Source: Pseudeuparius sepicola (Eukaryota > Arthropoda > Insecta > Coleoptera > Anthribidae). Taken from it: a stretch of 64,000 bases of DNA. The translations under genes and the position numbers were made by a program. The stretch is from positions 56,523,949-56,587,948 of the forward strand of contig OY987298.1 in assembly GCA_963920635.1 (NCBI GenBank), read 5' to 3'. This document shows, piece by piece, positions 35,803-47,507 of this stretch (within the stretch, counting starts at the first letter, position 1; every line of letters begins with the position of its first letter). The notes below the pieces were generated by a model. It saw only the letters and a list, made by a program, of their open reading frames with translations. It searched no databases and was not told where the DNA came from.

Positions 35803-36048
35803 GCTGGCAGATGACAAAAGTTTTGTGCCGAGGCACATTTTGAGAGCCATTGCGAATTCTTCAGAGAGAGAACGAATGCGGTCTGGCGAATGTGGAAGTG
35901 AGATCGACAATAATTGGGAATGTACATTGAGTTATTAAATGCCCATAAACAGCAATTCTCACGCGCCAGGCACAGATCATATGTTTTGTTGCTTTCGCGA
36001 GCTGACAGACCGTGCTGTTTAGTGTAGTGTGTTTGTAACGTTTTCAAA

Positions 36049-36714
36049 ATGAACAGTATACGTTTTTTATTAAGAAATTCATTTTCGTCTATGGAATTTG
36101 AGCAAAAACTGCAAATTAAAGAGTTGGGCAGGCCGTTACCCGATTTAACTATAGAGAAAAATCAAAAGGCAGGACAAAAAAACACGATCAGGTAAATTCA
36201 ACAAAAGTGTCTACTTAAACAATAATTGGTTGTGCGGATGTGAACAAACAAACAACTTATTTTGTTTTGTATGTGTTTTGTTCGGCGGTGACGGAACTTG
36301 GTCAAAAAAAGGAACAAACGATGTTGTGCACATTTGGGATAAAATGGAGACACAAAAAATCGAAGGTACACATGAATAACATTTTTAATTAGTATGCTGG
36401 GTAAAATAAATATAAAAACGCAGTTAAATTCAGCATATCGCGATACACTGCTTAAACATAATGAGCAGGTTGATAAAAATCGGTACGTTTTAAATCAAAT
36501 AATTAACTGTGTTCGTTTTTGTGGGGCTTTCCAGTTGGCACTTAGAGGACACAATAAGGCAGAGGCTTCCGAAAATAACACACATACCTACCTACAGAAG
36601 TCTACAGTTTTTAAGGGGACCTCGAAAACTAAAACTATTCAAAATGAAATGGAAATGGATTTTGTTTATAAAAAATGTAAAATTAGACGTGTGAAGTGCG
36701 AATATACTTTTTAA
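36049..36714 (+). pseudogene. ZMYM1-like (TTF-type zinc finger) hAT transposase, truncated and frameshifted
   Basis: Starts at ATG 36049 (MNSIRFLLRNSFSSMEFEQK, then ELGRPLPDLTIEKNQKAG). A frameshift at ~36190 leads to the TTF/BED-like finger: KFNKSVYLNNNWLCGCEQTN, then LFCFVCVLFGGDGTWSKKG, with paired cysteines and a downstream His. A second break at ~36380 leads to MLGKINIKTQLNSAYRDTLL, then NRYVLNQIINCVRFCGAFQL and ALRGHNKAEASEN. After that the sequence diverges and stops at 36714. The whole catalytic RNase H-like core and hAT dimerisation region are missing. The finger would bind DNA; no transposition could result. Confidence 0.85.
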
Positions 36715-37221
36715 TAACATTTATTCAAACATTTTTGACAACCGAGGTGAACTTTTGAAATTGTTCTCAGTTTGTGTTTGAGTATCTCGAGTTATTTATT
36801 CAAAAACTCGTTTAAATCTAACTTTAATAGTCTACATTTTGTGATGGTGTCTGATGTTCATTTTTCTGAGACGCCAGATGCACATGGAAATAAATGCCAC
36901 TGGAAAACTTTGATACGTTTTTTCCTGTATTAGTTAGGGGCGGTGCGAGGGGCAGTGTGATCTTAGCAGCCAATTTTCTGGCAGCCGAAAATGTCAATGT
37001 TTATTTTTTTGGTTAATATTTCTTCACTTCCCAGTTTAATCTGCTTAGAAGGTTTTATCAAAATAAATCTATAGATATAAATAGAATAAGGAAGGGCGAG
37101 GAAAATTGTTTGCTGCCAGAAAAGCGGCTGCTAACTTCACACCGGTTTAGTTAGACACATTGATTTTTAAAATGTCCGATATTTGGCCCCACCCGTTTAA
37201 ATACTCACGAGCCGCCACTGA

Positions 37222-37520
37222 TAATGGTAACACACAATGAAAAAGTTGATATGTTATATATTAGTCTATGGAGAAGCTGAAAAATATGCTAAAAGAGCCG
37301 TTATAATTTATAGGGAGAAATATCCTGAACGTCACGTTCCTGACCACAAAATGTTATTCGATTAGAAAAAAACTTAACAACAATGATGCAACAGTCCAAG
37401 TGTTACAATATTTTGAAGATTACCCGAGAAACCCAATTAGACAAGCTAGTAGAGAATTAAATTTGAAGAAGTCGTCCATACATCGAATAATGAAAGAAAA
37501 CAAATATGACTTTAAATGAA
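37222..37520 (+). pseudogene. DUF4817-like N-terminal helix-turn-helix of a transposase, split by the hAT
   Basis: Reading from ATGGTAACACACAATG: MVTHNEKVDMLYI, then with a frame change VYGEAEKYAKRAVIIYREKY and PERHVPDHKMLF (DUF4817-like), then in another frame TVQVLQYFEDYPRNPIRQAS and RELNLKKSSIHRIMKENKYD, a winged-helix/HTH segment. These domains bind transposon ends. There is no catalytic domain downstream. The putative start ATG lies inside the hAT's target duplication, so the hAT separated this gene from its upstream region. At least two frameshifts predate or postdate that event. Confidence 0.7.
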
Positions 37521-39688
37521 GATGCATGAAATATTGAGAAATACATAAGAAAGTAAATAAATTGTAAAAAAATAAACGAAATATATGTTTTAATGGTATG
37601 TTGCCTATACCAAAAATCATAGTTTTGTATATGAAGAAAGATATGCTCTTTCAAATGGCGCTATCAAAAGTGGGGCTTAAAATTTAAAAAAATTACGATG
37701 ACGTCATATCTGCGATACCGATGACGTCATATGAAATATTTTATATGTGAAAATTTGCGCATCACAAAATTAAGGCTGACGTGTCTGAGCAACTTTTTTC
37801 CTTGCCCTATAGAGACTTTATTGAATTTGTTCTAACCTTCGCAAGCTCACTGTATAATCTAATTAAATTACGAAAAAAGCCCCCTCAGCTTACATTATAT
37901 TGTAATTGGATGAAGCAAAGTGGACCTTAAGTATTTTGATCTAAAAAAATAAAAAATTAAAATGTAGCTGTCGATTAAAATTTTCCAAATTGGTTTTTCC
38001 GGGTTTTTCCATGTAAGAATGCTAATTATCTCGGCAAGTATCACTCCGATCGTAAGACATAAATCCAAAGAGGATGCAAAAATAGGTCGGAAGTTGATTG
38101 ATTTAATCCTCTTTTTTTTTTATCAGAACCATGAACACGAAATTCACCCTGAACTTGTGGCGAAACTATATGTATTAGGCCATTATATGTGCCTATGAGA
38201 GAATTTGTTTTTTTTTCTTTCAGACAAAATAGATCCCGTGTCGGCGAAATCTGCCATAGTTATTGGAAAATTGGCAAAAAAAAAACGAGTGGGGAATTTT
38301 TTCAAATTTTCTCTCATGCGATTTTCTCGCGGTTTTCCGGAAATATCTAAAGAAATTGTAAAAACTGATTTCATCATTGGGAAGAGTACAAAATAGCCAA
38401 AAAAAAAGTATACTGCAAAAATTTTTAGAAAATTAATTCTAAGCCTGAGTGTAACTTGGTGATAGGTTTGTTTTCTTTCGTTCTCTAAAATCTGTTTTTT
38501 CGTGATTTACAAGAAATAGGAGAAGATATATTTATTATATGCTAGACAAAAAATGCATATTTTATATCGTTATCTTTCGAATTAGGTAAGTCGGGTGGCG
38601 AAATCTGCAATAATTTGCGAAAAAATTGCAAAACGTCAATTTTTTTTATTCAATTTTGTTGGTTGGATTATCGTCTTAGTACGTAAGAAAACTAATAATT
38701 CATTCTAAATAATCTTAATCTTAATCTTAAATCTTAATAATCCAACCAACAAAATTTAATCAAAAAATTAAAAATCGTGGCAAACCAATCTTGAATCAAT
38801 TTTTTTAACCTGTGGATTTTATGTATTTTCAGGCACTCCTGCCGATGAAAACAAAACGAAATTGCGCTATTGACTGTAAAGTGCCCAAATTACGAAAAAA
38901 TTCATTGTTCGATTCCACGAAATTTCTCACAATTAAAAAAAATACAGCAGATGAATATCTGGTAAGCAATGGCCTTCATCTCAACGAAAACCTGAACATT
39001 CACTTTTGGAAAAAAATCCTTTAATTCTTTGATATATTCGTCAAATATAGTCCGATTTCGGTAAAATTCACATATACACATAAGATTGGACAATCAAGCA
39101 TAAGCTCTGTAAGTGGCATTAAAGTAATTCAAACAGTTTGCTCGTTACAGGCAAACAATGAAATTAGGCCAGGAGTACAATTTGCCTCTCCGCCATATGC
39201 CCAATTTTGAGATTTTTCTTGCGGGTTTCTGGATATCGATAGTCACATTTCTTACCTTCAAAACGAATTTTTGCTTTTTCATATATCTTAATTGTTACCA
39301 AAGTTATGAAAAATTTAGTGTGTGAACATTTAAAAAATTTAAATTTTCGGCCTTTGGCATCAAATTCTTTCTTAAAATACTAAAAAAAAAATCAATCTCG
39401 GAAACGGTGCATCGAATCAAATTTTTTTAAGAGACAAGAAAATTACCGATTTGTCCTAAGCGTTCGAATGCCGCATTTAAAAATATTGATTAATTTCTGA
39501 CATAAGCCTGCGCAAAATTGATAAATGGACAAATTTTTGGCTTTTTACTTCTAGTTCATTCCCTACTTTTACTTCATATTAGAAGTAAACTGGGTTTGTT
39601 GAAAATAAATTTCTGTCCACTTGGGTATTAAAAATTAGGTAATTTTAACGTTGAATGTTTGTTGGGCGTTTACTTTGAAGCAAAAGTG
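37521..39688. other. Mostly unassigned; contains a small palindrome
   Basis: An inverted repeat (CAATTTTGTTGGTTGGATTA at ~38651-38670 and AATCCAACCAACAAAATTTAA at ~38739) surrounds AATCTT repeats. No gene is recognised; short frames at 38183-38396 occur on both strands and are unsupported. Confidence 0.45.
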
Positions 39689-40980
39689 CACTGGAAGAAT
39701 TCCGCCAAGTGAGTTGCTTTGCTAAGATTTTTTTGCTGTGGTAAATAGATATTATGCTGTCATAGCAAAAAAAATTGCTGTGGCAAGTAAACCTGTTTTG
39801 CTAAGACTTCTTTGCTACCACAGCAAAATTTTTACTTGCGGTTAAAGGATAGGTCACTAGAAATTCCTTTCAGTGAGCCCACTTACTTACATGAAGCCAG
39901 TCGTTTTGTTACTACAGGTGAATGCAGTCTGCTGGGATGCACTCAGCTGTGGTAATTCAACTGCTCATTTGTGACTAGCGAGCCCTCACTTACAACAAGT
40001 GAGTTGCTTTGCTAAAATTAACGGTGAGTTGCAAATGCGCTTGCGCTAGCCGGAAAGCCTGAGCCCGCCAGGCGGCCCCGTTGCAGTCATCGCACAGTTG
40101 TTGGTCCGTGATGATCGTACTGATTGTCTAGATCTAGACAGCTCTGGCATCATTGTTTCCCGGGAACATTGCCGCGCCTTTGAAGGTACGTAAAAATTAA
40201 TATTTTCATGTCCGTTTGGTAGCACATTATCATTATATTATACATAATCTGGCATCCTGTCAAATGTATAAAACATAGCGCAGCCAGATTTTTTGTTTTT
40301 CCTGTAGTTTTTCCCATTTCATATGTTTTCTTTATAACATGTTCATTCAGTACAAATCCCTACTTAATATATTCTTATTACTTGGCCGTCTCAATCTCAA
40401 AGATATTTTTTGGAGACACGTAGGGTGTGTAAGACTAGGTGTAGAAGAAACATTTAGTGAACATGAAACGGGAAAACTACAGTAAAAACAAAAAATCTGG
40501 CTGCGCTATGTTTTACAATATTAACAGGGTGCCAGATTATGTATAATATAATGATAATGTGCTACCAAGCGGACATTAAGTTAGAAGATATTAATTTTTA
40601 CGTATACCTTTAAAGACGCCGGCAACAAATAATTTTTTTGCTATGGTAGGTAAGCAACTCACTTGTGGCTAGTGAGCAGCTTAATTGTCATTAATGAGCT
40701 GATTCAATTACAGCAACAAAACCTACATAACCGCACAATTAAATTATTTGCTATGGTAGCTAAGCACCTCACTTGTGGTTAGTGAGTTGACTCACTTGCC
40801 TTAATACAAGAGTCGAATTATAACAGCATAGTTATTTTCAACAAAACTGCTTACTTACTGCCTTTAGAAAAGCGTGCTTTGCTGCGGTAGCCAAGTAACT
40901 CACTCGGCGCCTATTTAATGCAGATATTTTGCTGCGGTAATTGAGTTCTTACTAACCGTAGCAAAGTAATTCTTTCAGTG
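39689..40980. mobile_element. 1.29-kb TIR element with CACTGRAAGAATT ends and dense subterminal repeats
   Basis: Left CACTGGAAGAATT and right (reverse complement) CACTGAAAGAATT. For 200-300 bp inside each end, words such as TTTGCTGTGGTAA, AAGTGAGTTGCTTTGC and their complements recur many times in both orientations. The centre (40165-40625) is itself a palindrome with arms containing TACGTAAAAATTAATATT and ATCATTATATTATACATAATC. No transposase. CACTG termini with clustered subterminal repeats resemble CACTA/CMC-type non-autonomous elements; assignment is inference. Confidence 0.7.
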
Positions 40981-41029
40981 TGTCTAGTTACTCGGGTGCT
41001 AAGGTTCATTTGTCCCACATTTTAAACTT

Positions 41030-41115
41030 CAACAAAAAATGCTTCTTGCATTTTCCTTTTTAGTAGACCTCTCCCAATGTGTGGTTCAAATTTTTAAATC
41101 ATGACTGAATCACCA
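41030..41115. repeat. Solo right end related to the 5015-6160 element
   Basis: Shares TTTTTAGTAG-CCT-CCCA-TGTGGTT and ATGACTGAATCACC with the right terminus of the element at 5-6.16 kb. The terminal CCTG is lost. Confidence 0.6.
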
Positions 41116-42798
41116 GTCAATACCTACCTAATACTCATGACAGTCATGATTCGTAATGTAGGCGGAACAAGATTATGTTTTTCCCACGTGTTAATTGAGT
41201 GCAATTCTTCAACACGATGAAAACTATTGAATAAAAACAAGACTCTCCATTATGAAAATGTCAAATACTGTCATACCGCTCAGGTCCTAAAAAAATACAA
41301 CATTTTGCATTTGTTCATTGGGTTATCTACAGATGATATTATTCCAGTGAAACGGAACGAATGACAAATTAGTCGCTAGTGCCAACGACAATGATGCGGC
41401 CCATCAGCCGCTTTATTATGCGCGCTTAATACCATTTAAATCTGTTTCTTGTGTTCATCGGCTGCCGGAGTTCGCAGTTATAATTAGGTGCAAAGGACGC
41501 GAACGAACGGCTTAAACTCCTCGTTAAAGCCTTAACTTTCGCAATTACGGCCTTGTTTTCTTTCGGCCATATCGTACTTCTATAAATAAGGAGCGCCATT
41601 ACTGTTCCGTTACCGCGCAGTACGAAATTGATGGAATAATTTTTCATAAAAGCTGTAAAGCTCGCTTGCATTAGCCGAGAGATAGTGTGCCGAAAGCTAA
41701 ATATATGGTAAGCGCGCTACGCGGGGAGTTATCGAAATACACCGTAAACTTTCATAACTTCACAAATAAATAGTATATTGTATAACTAGTACGAGATGAC
41801 ATTCATTTCTCACAAGTATGATATAGTTTTCGGCACGAACCGCATAGGCGAGTGCTGCAAGTCACATGAGTTGACGGTTATGATAAGTGTTTGAGTATAG
41901 AAATTTTATTTTTTATAATTTAATTATCTTCAACATGAACAAAGACGTATTAAATTTAAGACAAATTTTAAATAAATCTTGCTTATCTTTACTTATTTTC
42001 AATATTAAAATGATGTATTAGTACTCATAGTTATAAAAAATCTCTGGAAACACTTCTGAAATTAAATTTTCTGCTGTCACATATTTACAACCTCCAAAAT
42101 ATTATGCGATTAGTGTCAATTCTATCTTATTGCCGCTGGAACTGTCCACTTTTTTTATAAGTAAATAATCTAATTTAATTTTTAACTTTTCTACCTTTGT
42201 TGCGTAACCCCAGAAAATGGATTCGTAACGTGAATGCCGTTCAAACTTTTTTTCGTGTTTCACACCCTGTATCTCAAAAATGAAACGTTTGCTGATAAAT
42301 AGCAATAAAAAATATGAACATAATTCCCCTAAAACGTTAAGGGTCATTTTGTAGTCAGTCAGTGGGTTTAAAATAATAAAATATTAACATTTTAGGGACA
42401 CTATTTTCCTCATACTCAATTTAACCGCAAACATTTCGTTTAAAACAAATTAACGGCAAATGTTTCATTTCCGAGATATCTACAAGGTGTGAAAACATTA
42501 AGTTTGGACGCCTTGTATAGTTAAAATGGCTGGAGCGAACATACCTATAACATTATATACATCGTTGGTATCGGGACGACGAGTAGATATTGAAATTTAG
42601 TAATATAAGGATGTTAAATTTAAAAAACCAAGGTTTGGTTTGTACAGCTTTTACGGAACACCTGAATCAATTTCAGCCAGTCCATGGAAAAGCCCACCAA
42701 AAACCCTAAAAGCTTTGTCCCTACATTGTTTTCTTTAACTCGAAACAGGTCATTTTTGCTCAAAAAATGCAGTTCATAATGCTTTAAAATTAAAACAA
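41116..42798. other. Unassigned, with a small inverted repeat
   Basis: An inverted pair around 42255-42290 and 42450-42500 (TTTCACACCCTGTATCTC against GAGATATCTACAAGGTGTG) suggests a degraded element. A GC-richer segment at 41370-41700 is unrecognised. Confidence 0.4.
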
Positions 42799-43025
42799 AC
42801 TGAAAATATTGAGGAAAACCCCGAAACCTCCACCAGGCGACGTTCTCAGCAGTTGGTGATATCTAGGCGGTTTTTGCAAAGGAGTTTACGGCAGTTACAC
42901 CTTTTTCCCTATAATATGCAATTGGTACACGAATTAAAGCAAAACGACCCGAACAGTCGCATTGAATATGCTCGGCGTTTTCAAGAATTGTTCCGAGAAA
43001 AAACGAGTTTATTCACAACCTCATA
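42799..43025 (+). pseudogene. Tc1/mariner-type transposase, HTH fragment
   Basis: One frame reads TENIEENPETSTRRRSQQLV, ISRRFLQRSLRQLHLFPYNM, QLVHELKQNDPNSRIEYARR, FQELFREKTS. This is the second helix-turn-helix and linker of a DDE/D transposase of the type whose C-terminus is at 35.2-35.4 kb. It is cut off where the catalytic block (first Asp) should start. Upstream sequence from ~42640 may hold the first HTH, but frames are broken. Confidence 0.75.
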
Positions 43026-43253
43026 ATAAAAAACGGAAAATGTGTTTTTTTGTTATTCAAATTACTCGCGTTGTGTATAAAAAATATTTTTAGCAATTTT
43101 TTTCAGTGGGGTAGACGTATAAAAACGCAAGCGTGGGTTTAATTTTCAGATGATTTATAATTTAATTTATCTAACTCATTTAATAATTATGTTGAGAATG
43201 GGGCCACAACATTATTAAATGCGTTTATATATAAACTAGATCTAACTAGGTAC

Positions 43254-43968
43254 AGGGTGCCCAATTAACGTGATAAACGCGATATTCTCGGTAATTTTAA
43301 AGATAAATTGGTTCACAATCTAAACTTGTATAGAAGTATACGGGGGGGGGGGGGGTAACAAAAAATTGTCGGTTCTCATTTCTAACTTCCGGTTTGATCG
43401 GAAATCGGAAGTGAGCATTACTTGGTCATATTTTTTAAACGCCGCGTATATTTTGTTTTTTTTTAGATTCCTTTTGTTCTCTCAATTCCAACGATATATT
43501 TTAGTTTTATATGGTTATCCCTAAACATAGTAAAGCAGTGAATTTTCATTTTTTGATAAAAAAATAAATTTCGTCTAATATGATAAATTCACATATTTTC
43601 ATGGAATGTAAAAAATATATAGTTAGAGATAACTCTGCAAAACTATCCTATATGGACGGAAGTGGGAGCAGAAAAGGAACCAAAATGTACAGGGTGTCTC
43701 AAAGATCTGACCAAGTCAGAAGTGAAAACCGACAATTTGTTGTTACTCCCCGTATACTCATTACTAATATTCCGTGTTAAAATTAAAAATTTTATCTAAA
43801 AAGCATTTTTGGAAAAACCTTTTTAGCAATACCTTGTATATTAAGTTTGACGCCATATTCGGATTTCTCGGGAAATTATAGGTACTTACACAAGTTTGGT
43901 TTTCAACCATCAGTTTATTTTCAAAGTTACAGAGAAAATCGGGTTTTTCACGTTAACTGAGACACCCT
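43254..43968. mobile_element. Composite foldback-type element, copy 2
   Basis: The left end is TA|CAGGGTGCCCAATTAACG and the right end ACTGAGACACCCTG|TA. A complete small unit occupies ~43692-43968 (CAGGGTGTCTCA at one side, TGAGACACCCTG at the other), and the left ~200 bp are a diverged inverted copy of it interrupted by a G13 tract at 43341-43353. The middle ~230 bp match 950-1205. Confidence 0.7.
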
Positions 43969-45129
43969 GTACCTATTAATTCCACGCTTGTATATTTCTA
44001 TACACTACTGGAGAAAAAATCTAAAATTATTTTGTACAAAATGCGAGTAATTTTCATATACTTGTGGTAAAACAGCATAGTTCTTTTGTTTTCGGTCAAT
44101 ATTTTAGGCAAAATTATTTCACTCATAATTTTACTGCAAAAATTGATGGAAAAATGGCGGCAAAACGGTGACAGATAAAAAAAGTGCCAGACATTTTTTA
44201 CTCAAAATGGTATTCTCTGTCTAAAAATTAGATAATTATGCTTTATTATGTTCCAGGGCTGCACTAGTTTTTTTTTATCAAATTAGTGGTACCGATTACC
44301 CCTAACTCCGCCACTGGTTAATTTAGAAACTTGGTATTACACATTGTTATATCCCTTCATGCATACATCTTGTGTGCCAAATTTTGTTTGAATATATCAG
44401 TTTAGAAGCTTAGAAAATAAAAACCTTTATTAAAATATTTAACGCCCTGTGTGTCAGAAACGAAGAACTTTACGACCTATATGTTTATATGAGCAACAAC
44501 CCACCTTAAAATGTGTTTTTCTATCATCTCTGAAAGTTTGTCCTAAACACACCAGAACACCCTGGATACAATAAATATCTTGATAAATAGGCATATTCCA
44601 GTGAACAAATTATGTGAGAAAAGAGATTTAAGATGAATCACATTCTATGAGATATTTTGAAGTATGCAAAAACTTTTTACCTAATAACATTTTTCAAGCC
44701 AAAATATATTGCAAAACTTTTTAATGCAAACTTTACTAATCAAATTATTATTATTGGTTGCTTTAGATTAAAACAAAATGTTACAAGCGTGAAATTTTAT
44801 ATGAAAATTCAATAGAGCATCTAGGCAGGTGATGAGTTTTAACGAGTTTTTTCTCGGGTTAGTAAATTTTGCTGAAAATGTGCGGGATTATAATATTTAA
44901 TTGTATATCAAGAAAAATTAATAATTTGTAAATCCCACACCTGACACCAGGTTCTCTGTAGGTTTCAATTTTTAATTCTTCCTTATAACAGTAATGAGTG
45001 AATTTTAAGTTATCACGAGAAATAACATCTTAGACTAAATTTATTGGTTCCTACTTTATTGTTTTTGAGGTTTGAGGGTATAAGGTTATTGTTCAGCAAC
45101 GAGATGAGATATTTTAGTTAAGCAAAAAG
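43969..45129. other. Unassigned
   Basis: AT-rich; a CAGGGCTGCACTAG...CCGCCACTG pair at 44255-44318 hints at a tiny hAT-like remnant but lacks a target duplication. Confidence 0.35.
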
Positions 45130-46885
45130 TCTGATAGAGGTCGTTGAAGACTTATTTTTGTAGGCTCAAATTGAATTTTTCTATTGCAAATTGTAGATGG
45201 CGCTGCCGTTGAGAGCAATTCGTCGTTCGCAGTGACCTTGGAAAGTGGTGCATCTGAATTGTCGTACAATTTGAAGCAAATTATGATCTATAAACAAAAT
45301 TTGAAAATCAATAGTTTTTTCTTGCCCGCTTAACTGTAGGTTTAAGTTCTAGCTTATTATAAACAGTGTTTTATGACCCATACTAGACATATACCGAGCA
45401 TTTCTTAAATGTTAAGTAAACATTATAAAACTTTATAACATTACCTTTTACCGTTTTTGAAATATTTAATTTTCAATTTTTATACTAAACCTATTACGCA
45501 ATAACAAGGAGAAGAAAGAAACCGACGTCAATTCATATTAAAATTTTACAACTTTGAAAACTATTTGAGATTTTACTGAATTTCTGAAAATAAAAATATT
45601 TTTCTTCAAATCGGCACTGGTGTCTGAAAATCGTTATTAAAAGATCAGAAATCGGCACTGATTTTTTCAATAAGTAAGCCTTGTCGAGATGTAAACATCA
45701 AACGTCAGACGCGGAGCCATCGCTCGTCAAAAGTGCGATCAAATATTCTTTCAGTATAAATATTTTAGTAGGTTTGAATATCAATCTGTTTTTCAAGGAG
45801 GCTGCACAACAGGCAGCAGTTTGGAGTTTCTGTTGGGAAGCGCCGTGCCACGTCATACTTGACCTAGGTAGAGCGCCGATCTTCAAAGTCGAGCAACGCC
45901 GCGCGCATCGGCTCATGGACGGGTAATTCTTTATGATTTTGTTCGCCTAATAAAACATTTTTTTTCGATTAAAAAAAATGATACAATAAAATATAATACT
46001 TAATACTCATCTGGTTTATTTGCCTCGGCCAGAGGCCTCGGCAACTAATTTTCACATGAGTCATTAAAAATTGGACTTCGATGCTTGGAACATAAATAAC
46101 TATTATATGTGAATTTCAGTAATATCTAAAACGGCACCTAACACCTAATATTCTAAGATTTTAATGGCATATTCCTTTGGTTACATAAAACATTTTTTGT
46201 TATCTACTACATTAAACGGTATCTTTATCACACGATCCACAACTCCAAATTAAACAGGTTTAGTATAAAATTTTAAAATTAAATATTTCAAAAACGGTAA
46301 AATATAATATTCTAAAGTTGTATACCGTTTACTTACATCATCGTAATGACAACTGAATTTCAAAAAACTAAAAGCGTATGGGGTGTTCCTATTAAAAAAA
46401 GGATGTTTGATTTGCTCCGCTTTTAAGAAATGCCCGGTATATTAATAGTATTGGTCATAAACACTGTTTATAATAACCCATAATTCGAAAAGGTTTTGCA
46501 TCTCAAAAACTTAAAAAGGTCAGGGGTCGGGATTGTTCCATTCCTTGGGGATCCCTCTACATTTAAAATGACAAAATAACTCGAGATAATATAAGAGTTG
46601 TAAATACTCCTCAGAAAATTATTTTTCTGTTTTTAGTTTTGGAAATAATCTTAGTATTGTCTACCACAGATTTTCCACGTCAAAGTGCAATAACGAGAAA
46701 AATGCTGATTTTTTAAATTTATTTATAGCGTATAACTTGTGCTTCAAATTGAAGGGCAATAATTCGGATGCATCACTTTAATTAAAGGTCACTGCGAACG
46801 AAAAAATTTTTTCGGCCGCAGCGATCTACTAGAAAAATTCAATTTGAACCTACGAATAAACTCTTCGACGAGATCCAACTACATT
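45130..46885. mobile_element. Large palindrome with a nested repeat, 1.75 kb
   Basis: Outer arms: AGGCTCAAATTGAATTTTTC at ~45170 against GAAAAATTCAATTTGAACCT at ~46833, GTGACCTTGGAAAGTGGTGC against its diverged mirror, and further matches to ~45500 / ~46260 (ATTTAATTTTCAATTTTTAT). Into one arm is placed a block (about 45590-46110) homologous to one arm plus the centre of the 50.49-51.53 kb palindrome. No coding capacity. Confidence 0.65.
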
Positions 46886-47135
46886 TTTTTTACGATTTTG
46901 TTTGGCCTATGTAGCATTTAGGGCAGTCTTTGCAAGGTATTTTATAAATAACATTTGATTTTAATTCAAGGGGAGTACCTAGTGGATTTAATTATTTTAG
47001 TGAAAAAGTATTTTGGTATTGTATGTAGGATGTCGTGAAACATATAAAAATAATGGTATTTTAATGAAACGCTTATTGAAAATATTGCTAATATTACTAT
47101 TATTAGGAATGCGATCTTTAAAAATATTTTTTGCT

Positions 47136-47507
47136 TACTATTATTTATTATTATTATTACAACTTTACTCCATAACTTTCAGTTATCCAAGCTTTCGCTC
47201 TTTTACTTTGGGAGCTTCGTCAGGGCTAGAAGGTAGTAAATCTAATAAATGGCTGTGGATGATATAATTACTAGCATTCCAATAAATAAAGATACATACC
47301 ATTTTAATATATTCCACTCTTTTCATCACAAGTTAAATTTACTATAGAGTTAGAACAACATAAGAGTATGTTATTTTTAGTAGTACCTTTTGAAAAATTT
47401 CCACATCCAATTATTAGATTTACTACCTTTTAGCACTGCATGAGGAAGCTTTCAGAAAGAAATGAAAGTTATGGTGTAAAGTTGTAATATACCTACCATT
47501 ATTTATG
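47136..47507. mobile_element. ~370-bp palindrome, MITE-like
   Basis: AAAGTTGTAATA/TATTACAACTTT and AGTAAATCTAATAA/TTATTAGATTTACT-type matches give ~110-bp arms around a ~140-bp loop. Not coding. Confidence 0.6.

Larger units (their letters stand above)
35584..37220 (+). mobile_element. hAT transposon, 1.64 kb, with perfect 8-bp target duplication
   Basis: The left end is CAGGGGCGGCTCGTG and the right end, reverse-complemented, is CAGTGGCGGCTCGTG. The target duplication ATAATGGT is present at 35576-35583 and 37221-37228 without a mismatch. Short TIRs with CAG-GGCGGC and 8-bp duplications are diagnostic of hAT. It contains a truncated ZMYM1-like transposase and is far shorter than an autonomous copy, so it is an internal-deletion derivative. 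The intact duplication suggests a fairly recent insertion. Confidence 0.92.

Noticed and set aside
35579..36047. Overlapping ORFs of 70-121 codons on both strands
   Set aside because: They lie in the GC-rich leader of the hAT element and overlap its TIR; low stop density comes from GC content.
44255..44318. Tiny CAGGGCTGC...CCGCCACTG pair resembling hAT ends
   Set aside because: Only ~64 bp long, inverted match is weak and the 8-bp flanks do not agree.
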